Assembly: GCF_028728065.1 (NCBI RefSeq)
Contig: NZ_CP117812.1
Span: 62,001-126,000 of the forward strand
Reading direction: 5' to 3'
Origin: Lentisphaera profundi
GTDB lineage: Bacteria > Verrucomicrobiota > Lentisphaeria > Lentisphaerales > Lentisphaeraceae
DNA: 64,000 nucleotides
Position numbers and translations under genes: made by a program. This document shows positions 44,609 to 53,822 of the stretch, piece by piece. The notes beneath the pieces are model-generated. The model was given only the letters and a program-made list of their open reading frames with translations. It ran no database searches and was not told the DNA's origin. Within the stretch, counting starts at the first letter, position 1. Each line of letters starts with the position of its first letter.

Positions 44609-45731
44609 GTAAGTATACCGTAAATGCAGGAAATAAATTCGATTTATTAGTTGATCGTGATTTAGCCGCCATTATAAATCTTTGTTTAACCTCAAAATAT
44701 GCAGCAAGTATTAAAGCGATTGTTCTTATGGGATCCTATGGTCGTGGAGAAGGCACTGCTTTTCAGACTGAACGTGGTTTAAGACCTTTTAATGATTACG
44801 ATTTAGTCGTCGTAGGAAAATCCATGAACGAATGGAAACGCCGGAAAGTTCAAAAAGTATTTCATCAACTTGAACGAGAACTCACAAAAGATTTAGAAAT
44901 CACGGTGGACTTATTTCTTCATACCGAAAATAGTCTAAAGCGTGCGGATGCAAGTTTAATGAATTACGAGATGAAATATGGCCACAAAGTTGTCTATGGA
45001 GATCCGCGAATATTGGAGCTGATGCCCAACTATAAATCTGTTGATCTCTCAGAAGCGACAAGATTACTTCTTAATAGAGGAAAATTATTACTTGATATTT
45101 CGACTCGCTTAAGAAGTGTGAACTCTTTCACAGAGAACGAATTACTCTTATATAAAAATATTTAAACAAAGTCATTCTCGCCATGGGTGATGCGGCGCTT
45201 ATGGCATCGGGAATCAACAGCATTTATTACAAAAACAAAAGAGATCAGATTGAAGAAATAAATTCTTTCAAAAACCGCTCATGGATCATCGATGAGTATC
45301 AGCGTGCGGTGGCCTTTAAATTTATTGGTGATCGAGAGCTCTTACATGAAGATATGGAAGCCAGCTTCGATCAAATAAAAGAGCATTTTATCAAGTTCTA
45401 TTTTGAGTTTGAGGGCATCCGTCTGAGTAAAGAAATCTCGGAATATAATAGTTATTATTCTGAAATGCTAATCCCTTGCTTCAAGCTCCCATTGACTAGT
45501 AAAATCAAGAATGTTTATTTAAATATACGTGGATTTGGACTGAGTGAACTACTCAATACCCATTGGCTAGGGAGACACCCCAGAGAACGTCTTTTTACAA
45601 TATTCCCCCTCTTATTTAAAACACAATTAAGTGTGAGTGAATGTCGCTTAGTGAGTCGTCTAGAGGGCTGTACTCATAATGTGGAAAATTGTCTACAAAC
45701 TTTTTATCAATTAAGGGAGAAGTACCTGTGA
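44605..45731 (+). pseudogene. Nucleotidyltransferase-fold protein, frameshifted
   Basis: Two frames make up one gene. The first (44605-45165) has an N-terminal nucleotidyltransferase motif, VLMGSYGRGEGTA followed by FNDYDLVVVG and DLEITVDLFLHT, and ends with ELLLYKNI. The second frame continues as KYLNKVILAMGDAALMASGINSIYY and on to 45731. Adding one A to the five-A run at 45154-45158 joins them as LLLYKKYLNKVILAMGDA, about 375 residues in all. The break may be a sequencing error, a true mutation or slippage. The role of the intact protein is unknown; it lies between a GT2 and a phosphodiesterase-like gene and shares overlaps with both. Confidence 0.8.
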
Positions 45732-46885
45732 AAAAAGAAAAATTAGCCTTGTTTTTATTTATTGATGCCTTCGGCTGGGAAATCCTTAAGAAGCATTCGT
45801 TTTTTTTAGCGGATAAATTGAAATCGAAACAAAAACTAGAAACCGTCTTTGGCTATTCTAGTGCCTGTGATCCATCTATAATATCGGGTCGTAGTCCAAG
45901 TGAACACGGTCATTGGAACTCTTTTTATTATGCACCCAAAACTTGTCCATATAAGTGGTTAAAGTATTTGCGCTTCATGCCTGAAAAAATCATGAATCAC
46001 CATAGAGTACGTTCAAAACTCAGTTCTTGGATTAAAAAAATTCATGGCTTCACTGGTTATTTCATGCTTTATAATGTGCCTTTTAAATATTTACCTCTTT
46101 TCGATTATGCAGAAAAAAATCGCATCTGGGAACCAGGTGGCCTAAATCAAGGTGAAAATATTTTCGATCAACTTTCAAAAAACAATCTGAGTTTTCATAC
46201 TCATCACTATGGTCAGAGTGATGAAGTCAAAATTTCGAAATTAGAAGAAAAAATCAAGTCGAAAAATATTGACTTCGCTTATGTCTCGATGGGAGGACTC
46301 GATTCACTGATGCATAGCGTTGGCACGCAAGATGAAAAAGTCGAAAAGAAGGTGCGCTGGTATGATCAACGCTTACGTGAAACTCTGGAATTAGCAGAAC
46401 AGAATTATGAAGATGTTAAGTTTCACGTTTTTACAGATCATGGTATGCACGACACGAAATCTACATACGATCTGCAAGCTGAAATCGCTAAATTGGATTT
46501 AATATACAATGAGGATTATGTAGCAGTCTATGATTCGACTATGGCGCGTTTTTGGTATTTAAATCAGAAAGGTAAAGAAACCATACAAAGCTTTCTCCAA
46601 GATTCAGCTCATGGTCGTACCTTGAGCGATGATGAATTAAAAGATCTTGGGGTGTATTTTGAAGATCGTAAGTTTGGTGAAGAGATCTTTATGATGAATT
46701 CTGGCGAGCAAATCTGTCCAAGTTATATGGGCGAGAAATTCACTCCAGGACTTCATGGCTATCACCCTTCAGATGCAGATTCCTATGCTCAGATTTGCGG
46801 TAATAGTGAGCCTCGTGATGACCTTAAATCTATTAAAGATATCTATAAGGTTATGATGGATCAAATGCACTGGCTCATGAAATAA
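45728..46885 (+). CDS. Alkaline phosphatase/phosphodiesterase superfamily protein
   Basis: A 385-residue member of the alkaline phosphatase-like fold (type I phosphodiesterase/nucleotide pyrophosphatase group). Visible metal-site elements are LFIDAFGWE at the start, SIISGRSPSEHGHWN with a candidate nucleophile Ser, and the later FTDHGMHDTKS with Asp and His ligands. It may trim or transfer a phosphate-linked group on the polymer. No signal peptide is seen, so the site of action is unclear. GTG 45728 overlaps the preceding stop and has AGGGAG upstream; the longer frame from 45689 has no such site. Confidence 0.78.
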   Translation: MKKEKLALFLFIDAFGWEILKKHSFFLADKLKSKQKLETVFGYSSACDPSIISGRSPSEHGHWNSFYYAPKTCPYKWLKYLRFMPEKIMNHHRVRSKLSSWIKKIHGFTGYFMLYNVPFKYLPLFDYAEKNRIWEPGGLNQGENIFDQLSKNNLSFHTHHYGQSDEVKISKLEEKIKSKNIDFAYVSMGGLDSLMHSVGTQDEKVEKKVRWYDQRLRETLELAEQNYEDVKFHVFTDHGMHDTKSTYDLQAEIAKLDLIYNEDYVAVYDSTMARFWYLNQKGKETIQSFLQDSAHGRTLSDDELKDLGVYFEDRKFGEEIFMMNSGEQICPSYMGEKFTPGLHGYHPSDADSYAQICGNSEPRDDLKSIKDIYKVMMDQMHWLMK

Positions 46886-46886
46886 G

Positions 46887-48362
46887 ATGTCCGTAGCCTT
46901 CACACCTAAAGCTTTACGCTCTGTTCCTTACTTGCTATCAGCTAAGCTGGTAACGTTTGTGGTATACTTTTTTGTATCGGTGATGGTGGTCAAGGCTCTG
47001 AGTCCGGAAGATTATGGAATTTTGGCTTTGTCAAAAAACTTTGGACAATACATGGTGATAGTGTGTGCCTTAGGCCTCAATACCTGCATTTTACGTTATG
47101 TCCCAGAAATTGAAGTTAAAAGGGATTATCTAGGAATTAAAAGCTTTCTTATTCGAAGCTTGGGGTGTCAGTTTTTAAGTTGGTTACTCTGTATTGGTGT
47201 ACTATACCTTGTTAAGGTATATATCTTTGAGTATCTAACAACGGATTCTCCTTTATTGTTAGAATTCATTTTTTTATGGATATTAGCTTGGGTAGTAAAA
47301 AATACCGTAACCGATAGTTTGACTGCTTTATTTGAAGTGAAAACAGTGGCATTTATTGCCCTGATACAATCAATTATGATATATTTTGCGGTTTGGTGGG
47401 TATGCTCAAATGATGTGAAAATTGAATATATTCTTGGTGTAGAACTCTTTGCTTTAGCTTTTACTTCTATGATTGGATTCATGCGATTGAGAAAGCGTTT
47501 AGCAGAGCCCGTTTGTGAGAAAAGTACTGAGAATAACCTTCCCGTGCAGAGAGTGCTTGCTTTGGCCACTCCTGTATGGTTTAATGGGCTGTTAAGATCA
47601 CTCATGCTTCAGTATACTGAAGTGTTTATTTTAGCTTATTGTTTTTTACCAGAGATTGCCGGATTTTATGAATTAGGATACAGTTTACCTCTATTGGCGA
47701 TCACCTTTATTCCCATGGCATTGCAGACACTTTTTTCTTCCGCTTTTGCGGAAGCTTATCAGCGAGATAAGACTTTGCTTCCGAAGATGGTTAGATCAAT
47801 GTTCAAAGTTTTGATTCTCCTTTCCATTCCTTTGGCTTTTACAGGTTTTCTTTTTTCAGAGCAGCTGGTAGCAAAAATTTATGGTGAAGATATGAGTAGT
47901 GCAGGCTATGTAGCTAAATATTTTAGTCTTATACATATTTTACCTCTTATATCAATGCCACTCTCGATGGCGGTGACCACGCTTGAAAAAAATTCAAAAA
48001 CCGTCGGCTTACTGATCCTACAGGTCACAATCAACATTGCTTTAGATATTATTTTGATTCCAAACTATGGCTTAAGTGGAGCTATAGCGGCCGTGATTTT
48101 AACTTTTTCTCTAACCATCCCCATTCGTTTATTAGTTATTCGTCGTCTGATAGGTGGTATTTGGTTTCCAGCTAAGTTTTTTCTAAAAATTATAGCGAGT
48201 TGTTTATTATTAGCGATTCCTTTCAGTTTTATCCCCCAATCAAATACTCTATTAGGTGATTTATCGCTGGCTATACTCTACCTAGCCTCATGTGCGGGAG
48301 TCCTACATATTACAGGAAGTACTCAAACTTTTCTAGAATTTCTAAGTAAAAAAAATCATTAA
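46887..48362 (+). CDS. Wzx-type polysaccharide flippase
   Basis: A 491-residue MOP-superfamily transporter with about 12-14 membrane helices and the family opening YLLSAKLVTFVVYFFVSVMVVKALSPEDYGILALSKNFGQY. It would flip the undecaprenyl-linked repeat unit across the cytoplasmic membrane. It starts one base after the preceding stop. After it there is a 176-base gap before the next gene, so a new transcript may start there. Confidence 0.9.
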   Translation: MSVAFTPKALRSVPYLLSAKLVTFVVYFFVSVMVVKALSPEDYGILALSKNFGQYMVIVCALGLNTCILRYVPEIEVKRDYLGIKSFLIRSLGCQFLSWLLCIGVLYLVKVYIFEYLTTDSPLLLEFIFLWILAWVVKNTVTDSLTALFEVKTVAFIALIQSIMIYFAVWWVCSNDVKIEYILGVELFALAFTSMIGFMRLRKRLAEPVCEKSTENNLPVQRVLALATPVWFNGLLRSLMLQYTEVFILAYCFLPEIAGFYELGYSLPLLAITFIPMALQTLFSSAFAEAYQRDKTLLPKMVRSMFKVLILLSIPLAFTGFLFSEQLVAKIYGEDMSSAGYVAKYFSLIHILPLISMPLSMAVTTLEKNSKTVGLLILQVTINIALDIILIPNYGLSGAIAAVILTFSLTIPIRLLVIRRLIGGIWFPAKFFLKIIASCLLLAIPFSFIPQSNTLLGDLSLAILYLASCAGVLHITGSTQTFLEFLSKKNH

Positions 48363-48538
48363 TACGCATAAGTCCTTTGGTGTAACAAATAAGTGTATCA
48401 CTGTGTGAAAAATGATAAACCAATGGGGATTAATGGTTTTTAATATTCTTAAGTCCTTTGTTTCAAGTATATTATGGTTTAATCACCATCTCTAGCATGA
48501 GCTATGATAACATTCTTTGAAAAATAAGGAATGAAACA

Positions 48539-49633
48539 ATGATCATTACAAATACAGATATTTTCAAAATCCCCGTATCGACCTTAAATAAAACTGAAAC
48601 TATTAATGCGATACATGAATTAGTTAGACGTTATGAAAGAGAAGCCAAAGCTCAATACGTTGCGACACTCAATATGGACTTTCTTGCGAACTGTTTCCAC
48701 ACCTTCAGTCTTAAAGTTAAGAATCAAGAACTCTATGAGACACTCCAAACAGCAGATCTCGTAACAGCAGATGGGATGCCGATTGTTTGTTTAGGAAAAA
48801 TGAAAAATGCCTCAATGAAAGAGCGTGTGACAGGTGCAGATCTCGTCTTTGATATTGCGAAATATTCGGCTCTTTTGGGACATAAAATATTTTATATTGG
48901 TGAGAGTAAAAAACTTTGTAAAAGAGCCCATGTAGCATTAAAAGAGCAATATCCCCGACTTAACGCGGCGGGCTTTGCGAGTCCAATGGTCTCTGATGTG
49001 GGAGAGATTTTAGATGATGTTGGCCTCATTGAAAAAATTAATAATTCAGGGGCAAAGATTCTATTACTTGGATTGGGAAACCCCAAACAAGAGATGTTTT
49101 TTCGTCGTTATAAAAAAGACTTAAAAATCCCTGTGAGCATAGGTATCGGTGGAAGTTATAATTTTATAAGTGGTCGTGTTTTGCGAGCACCGAAATTGCT
49201 CCAGAATATCGGGATGGAGTGGGCTTATCGTCTTTGTAAAGAACCGGGAAAATTATGGAAGCGTTACTTCAGTCAGATTCTGCTTTTAATTTCTTTTATG
49301 ATTCATGGGCGCTTGAATATCCTAAAATTTTTAGGTTATCATCTCTTCGATTTACAGAAAGGTCAAGAAGTATTGGATGGCTCGATTCGAGTTATGGGTC
49401 GCTTAAATGATAAAATGGTGGAGAATATTTATCAATTATTTAATGAGTGTAAATTCACCACGGTAGCTCTCAGTGACTTAACATTAGCAGAGGGACATAG
49501 CTTGTGGAAACTTCGAAAAATCTGTCGTATCTACGGCGTTGAACTGATCCAGGCTAAGAAGCACAGAGAGCATCAAAAACCAAGACAATGGTTAAGAAGA
49601 AAAACCAAGTCATTGATTACACGTGTTATGTAA
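48539..49633 (+). CDS. WecG/TagA/CpsF-type glycosyltransferase with C-terminal STAS-like domain
   Basis: Residues 1-245 are a GT26 enzyme: ADLVTADGMPIVCLGK, ERVTGADLVFDI, FYIGESKK, LLLGLGNPKQEMF, and GIGGSYNFISGRVLRAPKLLQNIGMEWAYRLCKEPGKLWKRY, all highly typical. Such enzymes add a ManNAc(A)-like sugar to the lipid-linked acceptor. After a hydrophobic stretch, the last 90 residues (DGSIRVMGRLNDKMVENIYQLF, TTVALSDLTLAEGHSLWKLRKICRIYGVEL) resemble a STAS/anti-sigma-factor-antagonist fold. AAGGA is eight bases before ATG 48539. Confidence 0.88.
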   Translation: MIITNTDIFKIPVSTLNKTETINAIHELVRRYEREAKAQYVATLNMDFLANCFHTFSLKVKNQELYETLQTADLVTADGMPIVCLGKMKNASMKERVTGADLVFDIAKYSALLGHKIFYIGESKKLCKRAHVALKEQYPRLNAAGFASPMVSDVGEILDDVGLIEKINNSGAKILLLGLGNPKQEMFFRRYKKDLKIPVSIGIGGSYNFISGRVLRAPKLLQNIGMEWAYRLCKEPGKLWKRYFSQILLLISFMIHGRLNILKFLGYHLFDLQKGQEVLDGSIRVMGRLNDKMVENIYQLFNECKFTTVALSDLTLAEGHSLWKLRKICRIYGVELIQAKKHREHQKPRQWLRRKTKSLITRVM

Positions 49634-49647
49634 AAGGAATATCTGAA

Positions 49648-51786
49648 ATGAATCCATCGAATCACATAAATAAAAAGAATCTGGAGCAAGAAAAAACCTT
49701 GAGTTTCAGAAGCTTTAAGAACGCAAGTTCTGTAATTTCTAATTTTGTTGATCCTAACTCTACAGATCAAATTGAATCTGAGGTGATCTCAAACTTCAAA
49801 TCTGTTGTGGAGCCTAGCCAAACGTCAAAATTAGAAATGCACAGTAAGCATCCTTTTACAGAGAAAGTAGTGAGAGCTTTTAATAAAAAAGATATACTAG
49901 CGAATTTTGATTGGAAAAAAATCGCTCATGACTCACGAAAACGTCTTCCTTATTTACTGCTTTTAATTGTTTTGTGCACCTCTGTAGCGACTTACTTTAC
50001 CCATGAGATGTGGAATGAAAAACAGCGCTTTTTTGCCAGCCATAAGCTTTTATACAAAGAGGTTAAATTTCAAAATAAACAAATCCTCCCAACGAGTACA
50101 AGTCTCACCATGATAGAGCATAAAGAGACCTTGAATAAAGCCTTGGACTTACTGCCTACAGTTCAAACGCTAGATGAGCTCAAAGCTGCAGTTGATATTC
50201 AATTTGATAATAAAAATAAAATGGTTCGTGTGGAATTTACTCATAGCGATAAAGAACTAGCCATAGAAGCCAGTAATCTTCTAGGTCAATTGGCAGTGGA
50301 AGCCAACAAAAAGTTTTATTATGATTACTTTCTAGAGAAGTTTAGCAATCTCTCAAGTCAAGTTTTAATGACTGAACAAAAGATGGCCGTTCAAGATAAG
50401 TTGATTGCTGATGCTATGAAAAAAACGGGGGCTTTAAATATTCGCGAGCAATATAGAATTTTAATGGAATCCATTAGTCTTCAGGAACGTAACTTACTTG
50501 AGGCTGAGATTGACTACAGCAAACGCAATGTAGAGCTCAAGGTATTAAAAAGTGAATACGCAAAAATGCCTGATGAAGTTGTACGTAACTCCTATGAAGA
50601 TAATCCCTTAAAAGCTCAATTGACAAACACAAAAATGGCTTTGCTCAGTGCTCAATCAATTTATGGAGAAGGCAATCCTAATGTACAGGCAATTAAAGAA
50701 AAAATTTCTGGTCTAAAAACTCAACTCGCATCTCAGGATATACAATCAACTTTGCAAAAAGTTTATATGCCTAATGTGCGTAAGAAGGAAATTTATATGC
50801 AGATTGCACAAGCTGATGGTGCACTCGAATCTGCAAAGAATCGCATCGAATCAATTCAGCTCAATATAAAAGAAGGACAACAAAAACTCTATCAAGTCCC
50901 TGATAAAGAAATGAAACTCGATGATAGCTTACGCAAAAAAGAAGCTCTTTCAGAACTTTTAGATAATCTTCGTAAAAAACAACAAGATGTAGAAATCATG
51001 ATGCGGAGTGAAATTAAAGATTTGGTGCCCTATGAATTTGCGGATAGTGCTAGATTGATTAAACCGATGAAACTCTTAGCCGTGCCTCCTTTAGTACTGA
51101 TTTTTACAATCGGCTTAGCACTCGTATACTTGACTTACAGTTGTGTTTTTGATCAGTCGATAAACACCAAAAAACAAATAAGTATTAACTTCACAATCCC
51201 TTGTATCATGCAGCTGGAATCAGGTGAAGATTTTGATGAAGATATTTTTAAAGGTCTCGAAAAAACACTGGATAGCAATACTCATCTGCAGCTAAAAAAG
51301 ATTGTGAGCATCCAATCTAAAGAAGGTACACATACAGCCTCTCATGCAGCAAAATATTTTGCAGAACGTGGCCAGAAAGTACTTTTTTGCACCTATCAGG
51401 ATCTTAGTACTGATCAAGAAAGTAAAGCTCATTTGTTAAATGATTATCATGCCGGTGAAGATCAACTAGATAACTTTGTTCAAGAAGGGGATTTTGATCA
51501 AGTTTGTTTCTGTGCACAAGATAATGCGATTCCAAAAGAACTGATAGACACGCTACAGCAATTAAGTTTTCATTATGATCGCGTGATTATTGATATCCCT
51601 ACAACAGAATGCGGCAAAGCTGAGATAGATCTTATTAATTTTGCAGATTGGTTTTTTTGTGTAGTAGATGCCCGTAAAGCCAAAAGAAAAACTTTGGTGA
51701 ATCGTCTAAAAGATTTCGAATTTAAAGGTGTTTGTCCAGAGGGTTTTATCCTCGATAAAGTTAATTCTTCACTTATACAGGTATAA
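49648..51786 (+). CDS. Wzz/Wzc-like polysaccharide co-polymerase with degenerate kinase domain
   Basis: The 712-residue protein has a membrane segment at about 101-118, a periplasmic Wzz-type coiled-coil region (about 140-450), a second membrane segment (about 475-500) and a C-terminal P-loop-like domain. That domain has an intact-looking Walker B (RVIIDIPT, about 645) but no Walker A lysine: the expected GEGKT site reads SKEGTHTASHAA near 556-566. There is no C-terminal tyrosine cluster. It is thus a BY-kinase-like protein that probably cannot bind ATP or autophosphorylate normally. ATG 49648 has AAGGA eight bases upstream. Confidence 0.85.
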   Translation: MNPSNHINKKNLEQEKTLSFRSFKNASSVISNFVDPNSTDQIESEVISNFKSVVEPSQTSKLEMHSKHPFTEKVVRAFNKKDILANFDWKKIAHDSRKRLPYLLLLIVLCTSVATYFTHEMWNEKQRFFASHKLLYKEVKFQNKQILPTSTSLTMIEHKETLNKALDLLPTVQTLDELKAAVDIQFDNKNKMVRVEFTHSDKELAIEASNLLGQLAVEANKKFYYDYFLEKFSNLSSQVLMTEQKMAVQDKLIADAMKKTGALNIREQYRILMESISLQERNLLEAEIDYSKRNVELKVLKSEYAKMPDEVVRNSYEDNPLKAQLTNTKMALLSAQSIYGEGNPNVQAIKEKISGLKTQLASQDIQSTLQKVYMPNVRKKEIYMQIAQADGALESAKNRIESIQLNIKEGQQKLYQVPDKEMKLDDSLRKKEALSELLDNLRKKQQDVEIMMRSEIKDLVPYEFADSARLIKPMKLLAVPPLVLIFTIGLALVYLTYSCVFDQSINTKKQISINFTIPCIMQLESGEDFDEDIFKGLEKTLDSNTHLQLKKIVSIQSKEGTHTASHAAKYFAERGQKVLFCTYQDLSTDQESKAHLLNDYHAGEDQLDNFVQEGDFDQVCFCAQDNAIPKELIDTLQQLSFHYDRVIIDIPTTECGKAEIDLINFADWFFCVVDARKAKRKTLVNRLKDFEFKGVCPEGFILDKVNSSLIQV

Positions 51787-51788
51787 AA

Positions 51789-52817
51789 ATGAAATTTTTA
51801 ATTATAGCAATTCTCGTATTCCTCAGTTCTTGTACGACTCACAGGAAGCCTATTAAATTGACTGGCTATCCCAAACTCGAACAGCAAGCCAAAGCTCCTC
51901 AAAAAATTATTGACCCCAAGTACTTTTCTCCTTATAAATTAGAAAGAAGTCGCGTGGATGTTGGCGATGAATTAGAGATCTCTGTCTTTGGCCAAGATAA
52001 TACTCTCAGTTCTGTCACCGTGGCTCCCGATGGCAAAGTTTACTACCTTTATGGTGTAACTGTTCAAGGTGCGGGTTTATTTATAGAAGAGATAGCAGAC
52101 TCCATTAAAATTAAGCTTAATAAGCTGTTTAATAATCCTGAGGTTTCGATCTTACCACAGAAAGTACACAGTAGTAATTTTTCAATCATCGGTAAGATAC
52201 GAGCTCCAGGGCAATACAAGCTTTTAAGCTCGCTCACACTTCGTCAAGCGATTAATCAGGCGGGTGGATTGACCGATGGCGTTTTTCGAGGGACTACAGT
52301 GAAAGTAGCCTCATTAAAAAAATCTTTCATTATACGTGATGAGAAGAAAATTCCAGTAAATTTTCATGCTCTTATTGAAAAAGGTGACGCGAGTCAAAAT
52401 GTGTTTATTCATCCAGGTGATTATATTTATATTGCTTCCGGTTTATCTCAAGAAGTCTATATAATGGGTGCAGTGACATCTGCGTATCCTGCCGCTTATA
52501 ATGATGAAATGACCATCATCAGTCTCCTAGCTTCAAATGGTAGTGGTTTGAAAAAATCAGCTTATATCAAGCAGGTTTTGATTTTACGTGGTGATCTACA
52601 GGATCCCGTGGTTTATCAGATTGATCTTGCCGCGGTATTAAATGGCGATGAGCATGATATATATTTACAGCCTGGGGATATCATTTTTGTACCAGAAAAA
52701 CCGTACAAGTTTCTTGCGGAGCTCACTGAATTAGCCTGCAATGTATTTGCCTCATCTTTTGGTCGTCGTCTTGGGCGAGATTTTTCTGAAGATGTATTAG
52801 GCTTGGAGGCAGAGTAA
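51789..52817 (+). CDS. Wza-like polysaccharide export lipoprotein
   Basis: A 342-residue outer-membrane export protein with a lipobox (MKFLIIAILVFLSSCTT), a Poly_export domain (VGDELEISVFGQDNTLSSVTVAPDGKVYYLYG) and two SLBB repeats (FSIIGKIRAPGQYKLLSSLTLRQAINQAGG and YIMGAVTSAYPAAYNDEMTIISLLASNGSG). It forms or lines the outer-membrane channel for the polymer. It overlaps the next, similar gene by one base. Confidence 0.92.
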   Translation: MKFLIIAILVFLSSCTTHRKPIKLTGYPKLEQQAKAPQKIIDPKYFSPYKLERSRVDVGDELEISVFGQDNTLSSVTVAPDGKVYYLYGVTVQGAGLFIEEIADSIKIKLNKLFNNPEVSILPQKVHSSNFSIIGKIRAPGQYKLLSSLTLRQAINQAGGLTDGVFRGTTVKVASLKKSFIIRDEKKIPVNFHALIEKGDASQNVFIHPGDYIYIASGLSQEVYIMGAVTSAYPAAYNDEMTIISLLASNGSGLKKSAYIKQVLILRGDLQDPVVYQIDLAAVLNGDEHDIYLQPGDIIFVPEKPYKFLAELTELACNVFASSFGRRLGRDFSEDVLGLEAE

Positions 52818-53812
52818 TGAAAATCTTATTTATCATAATGTTCATTTTAACAAGTAGTATCTCTGCTAATGAGGCGACTACAGGGCTTGAAACTACTCAA
52901 GCATCTAAAGAAAATAATGAAGTTAAGGCACTTAATGAAAAACCTGTAAAAGAATACCTCCTCGGAAATGGTGATGTTATCAAGGTGAGTATTTACGGGA
53001 TTTTTCGAGCCGAAAGAACTCTCATCATTAATTCTCATGGCTACATTTCATTTTTACTTACTGGTCCAGTGAAAGCTAGCGGTAAATCGATCAATTCTCT
53101 ACGCGAAGAAATTGAACTTATCATTCGTAAAAAACGTAAACATATCATTATAAGCGTCGTCCCTATTTCATTTAATAGTCAGAGTTACACGATTGGTGGG
53201 CAAATAAAATTTCCAGGAAAAAAAGTACTGAATGGCAATGTGAGTATTCTTCAAGCAATTGCCGATGCTGGAGGTTTTAAGAGTGGCGAATTTCGTAACT
53301 CTACAGTGGATTTAGCGGATTTACAGCATGCCTTCCTAATGCGTGAAGGTAAGCAGTTAGAGGTTGATTTCACGGCCTTAGTCCTAGAGGGCAAAACGAA
53401 ATATGATATAAAGCTGCGCAATGGTGATTATCTGCATATTCCTAGTGCTCTTTCCAAAAAAGTTTATACCCTTGGCGAAGTCAATTACCCTAGACAAATT
53501 ATGTATCTCAATCGTTTAACTCTACTTCAAGCAATTACAGAATCGAGAGGGATCAAGGAATATGCTTCGCCTAATGTAGTGATCATTAGAGGCTCTCTCA
53601 GCAATCCAGAAAAATTGATTTTTAACATGAATGATATCCTTCATGGTAAGACAGCCGATGTGCTTCTTAAACCTGGAGACATTGTTTTTGTTCCAGAAGA
53701 TTCAAGCGCTGATTTACAGCGCTTGGTGAAAGTGGCAATCAGAGCCTTTGTACAAACAGTAGCATCATCGGCAGCAGCTAATGCAATCGACGATAATTAT
53801 CAAAATAACTAG
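52817..53812 (+). CDS. Second polysaccharide export protein (SLBB domains, non-lipoprotein)
   Basis: A 331-residue paralogue of the preceding export protein with a Sec-type signal (MKILFIIMFILTSSISA) and no lipobox Cys. It has the Poly_export region (LGNGDVIKVSIYGIFRAERTLIINSHGYISFLLTG) and two SLBB repeats (YTIGGQIKFPGKKVLNGNVSILQAIADAGG, YTLGEVNYPRQIMYLNRLTLLQAITESRG). Two export proteins in tandem suggest a hetero-oligomeric channel or a periplasmic adaptor plus an outer-membrane pore (inference). The start overlaps the preceding stop (TAATG). Confidence 0.88.
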   Translation: MKILFIIMFILTSSISANEATTGLETTQASKENNEVKALNEKPVKEYLLGNGDVIKVSIYGIFRAERTLIINSHGYISFLLTGPVKASGKSINSLREEIELIIRKKRKHIIISVVPISFNSQSYTIGGQIKFPGKKVLNGNVSILQAIADAGGFKSGEFRNSTVDLADLQHAFLMREGKQLEVDFTALVLEGKTKYDIKLRNGDYLHIPSALSKKVYTLGEVNYPRQIMYLNRLTLLQAITESRGIKEYASPNVVIIRGSLSNPEKLIFNMNDILHGKTADVLLKPGDIVFVPEDSSADLQRLVKVAIRAFVQTVASSAAANAIDDNYQNN

Positions 53813-53822
53813 GAGAAAGTAA

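Noticed and set aside
46321-46340. TGGCACGCAAG as a sigma-54 promoter
   Set aside because: It lies inside a coding region and has no -12 TTGC at the required distance.
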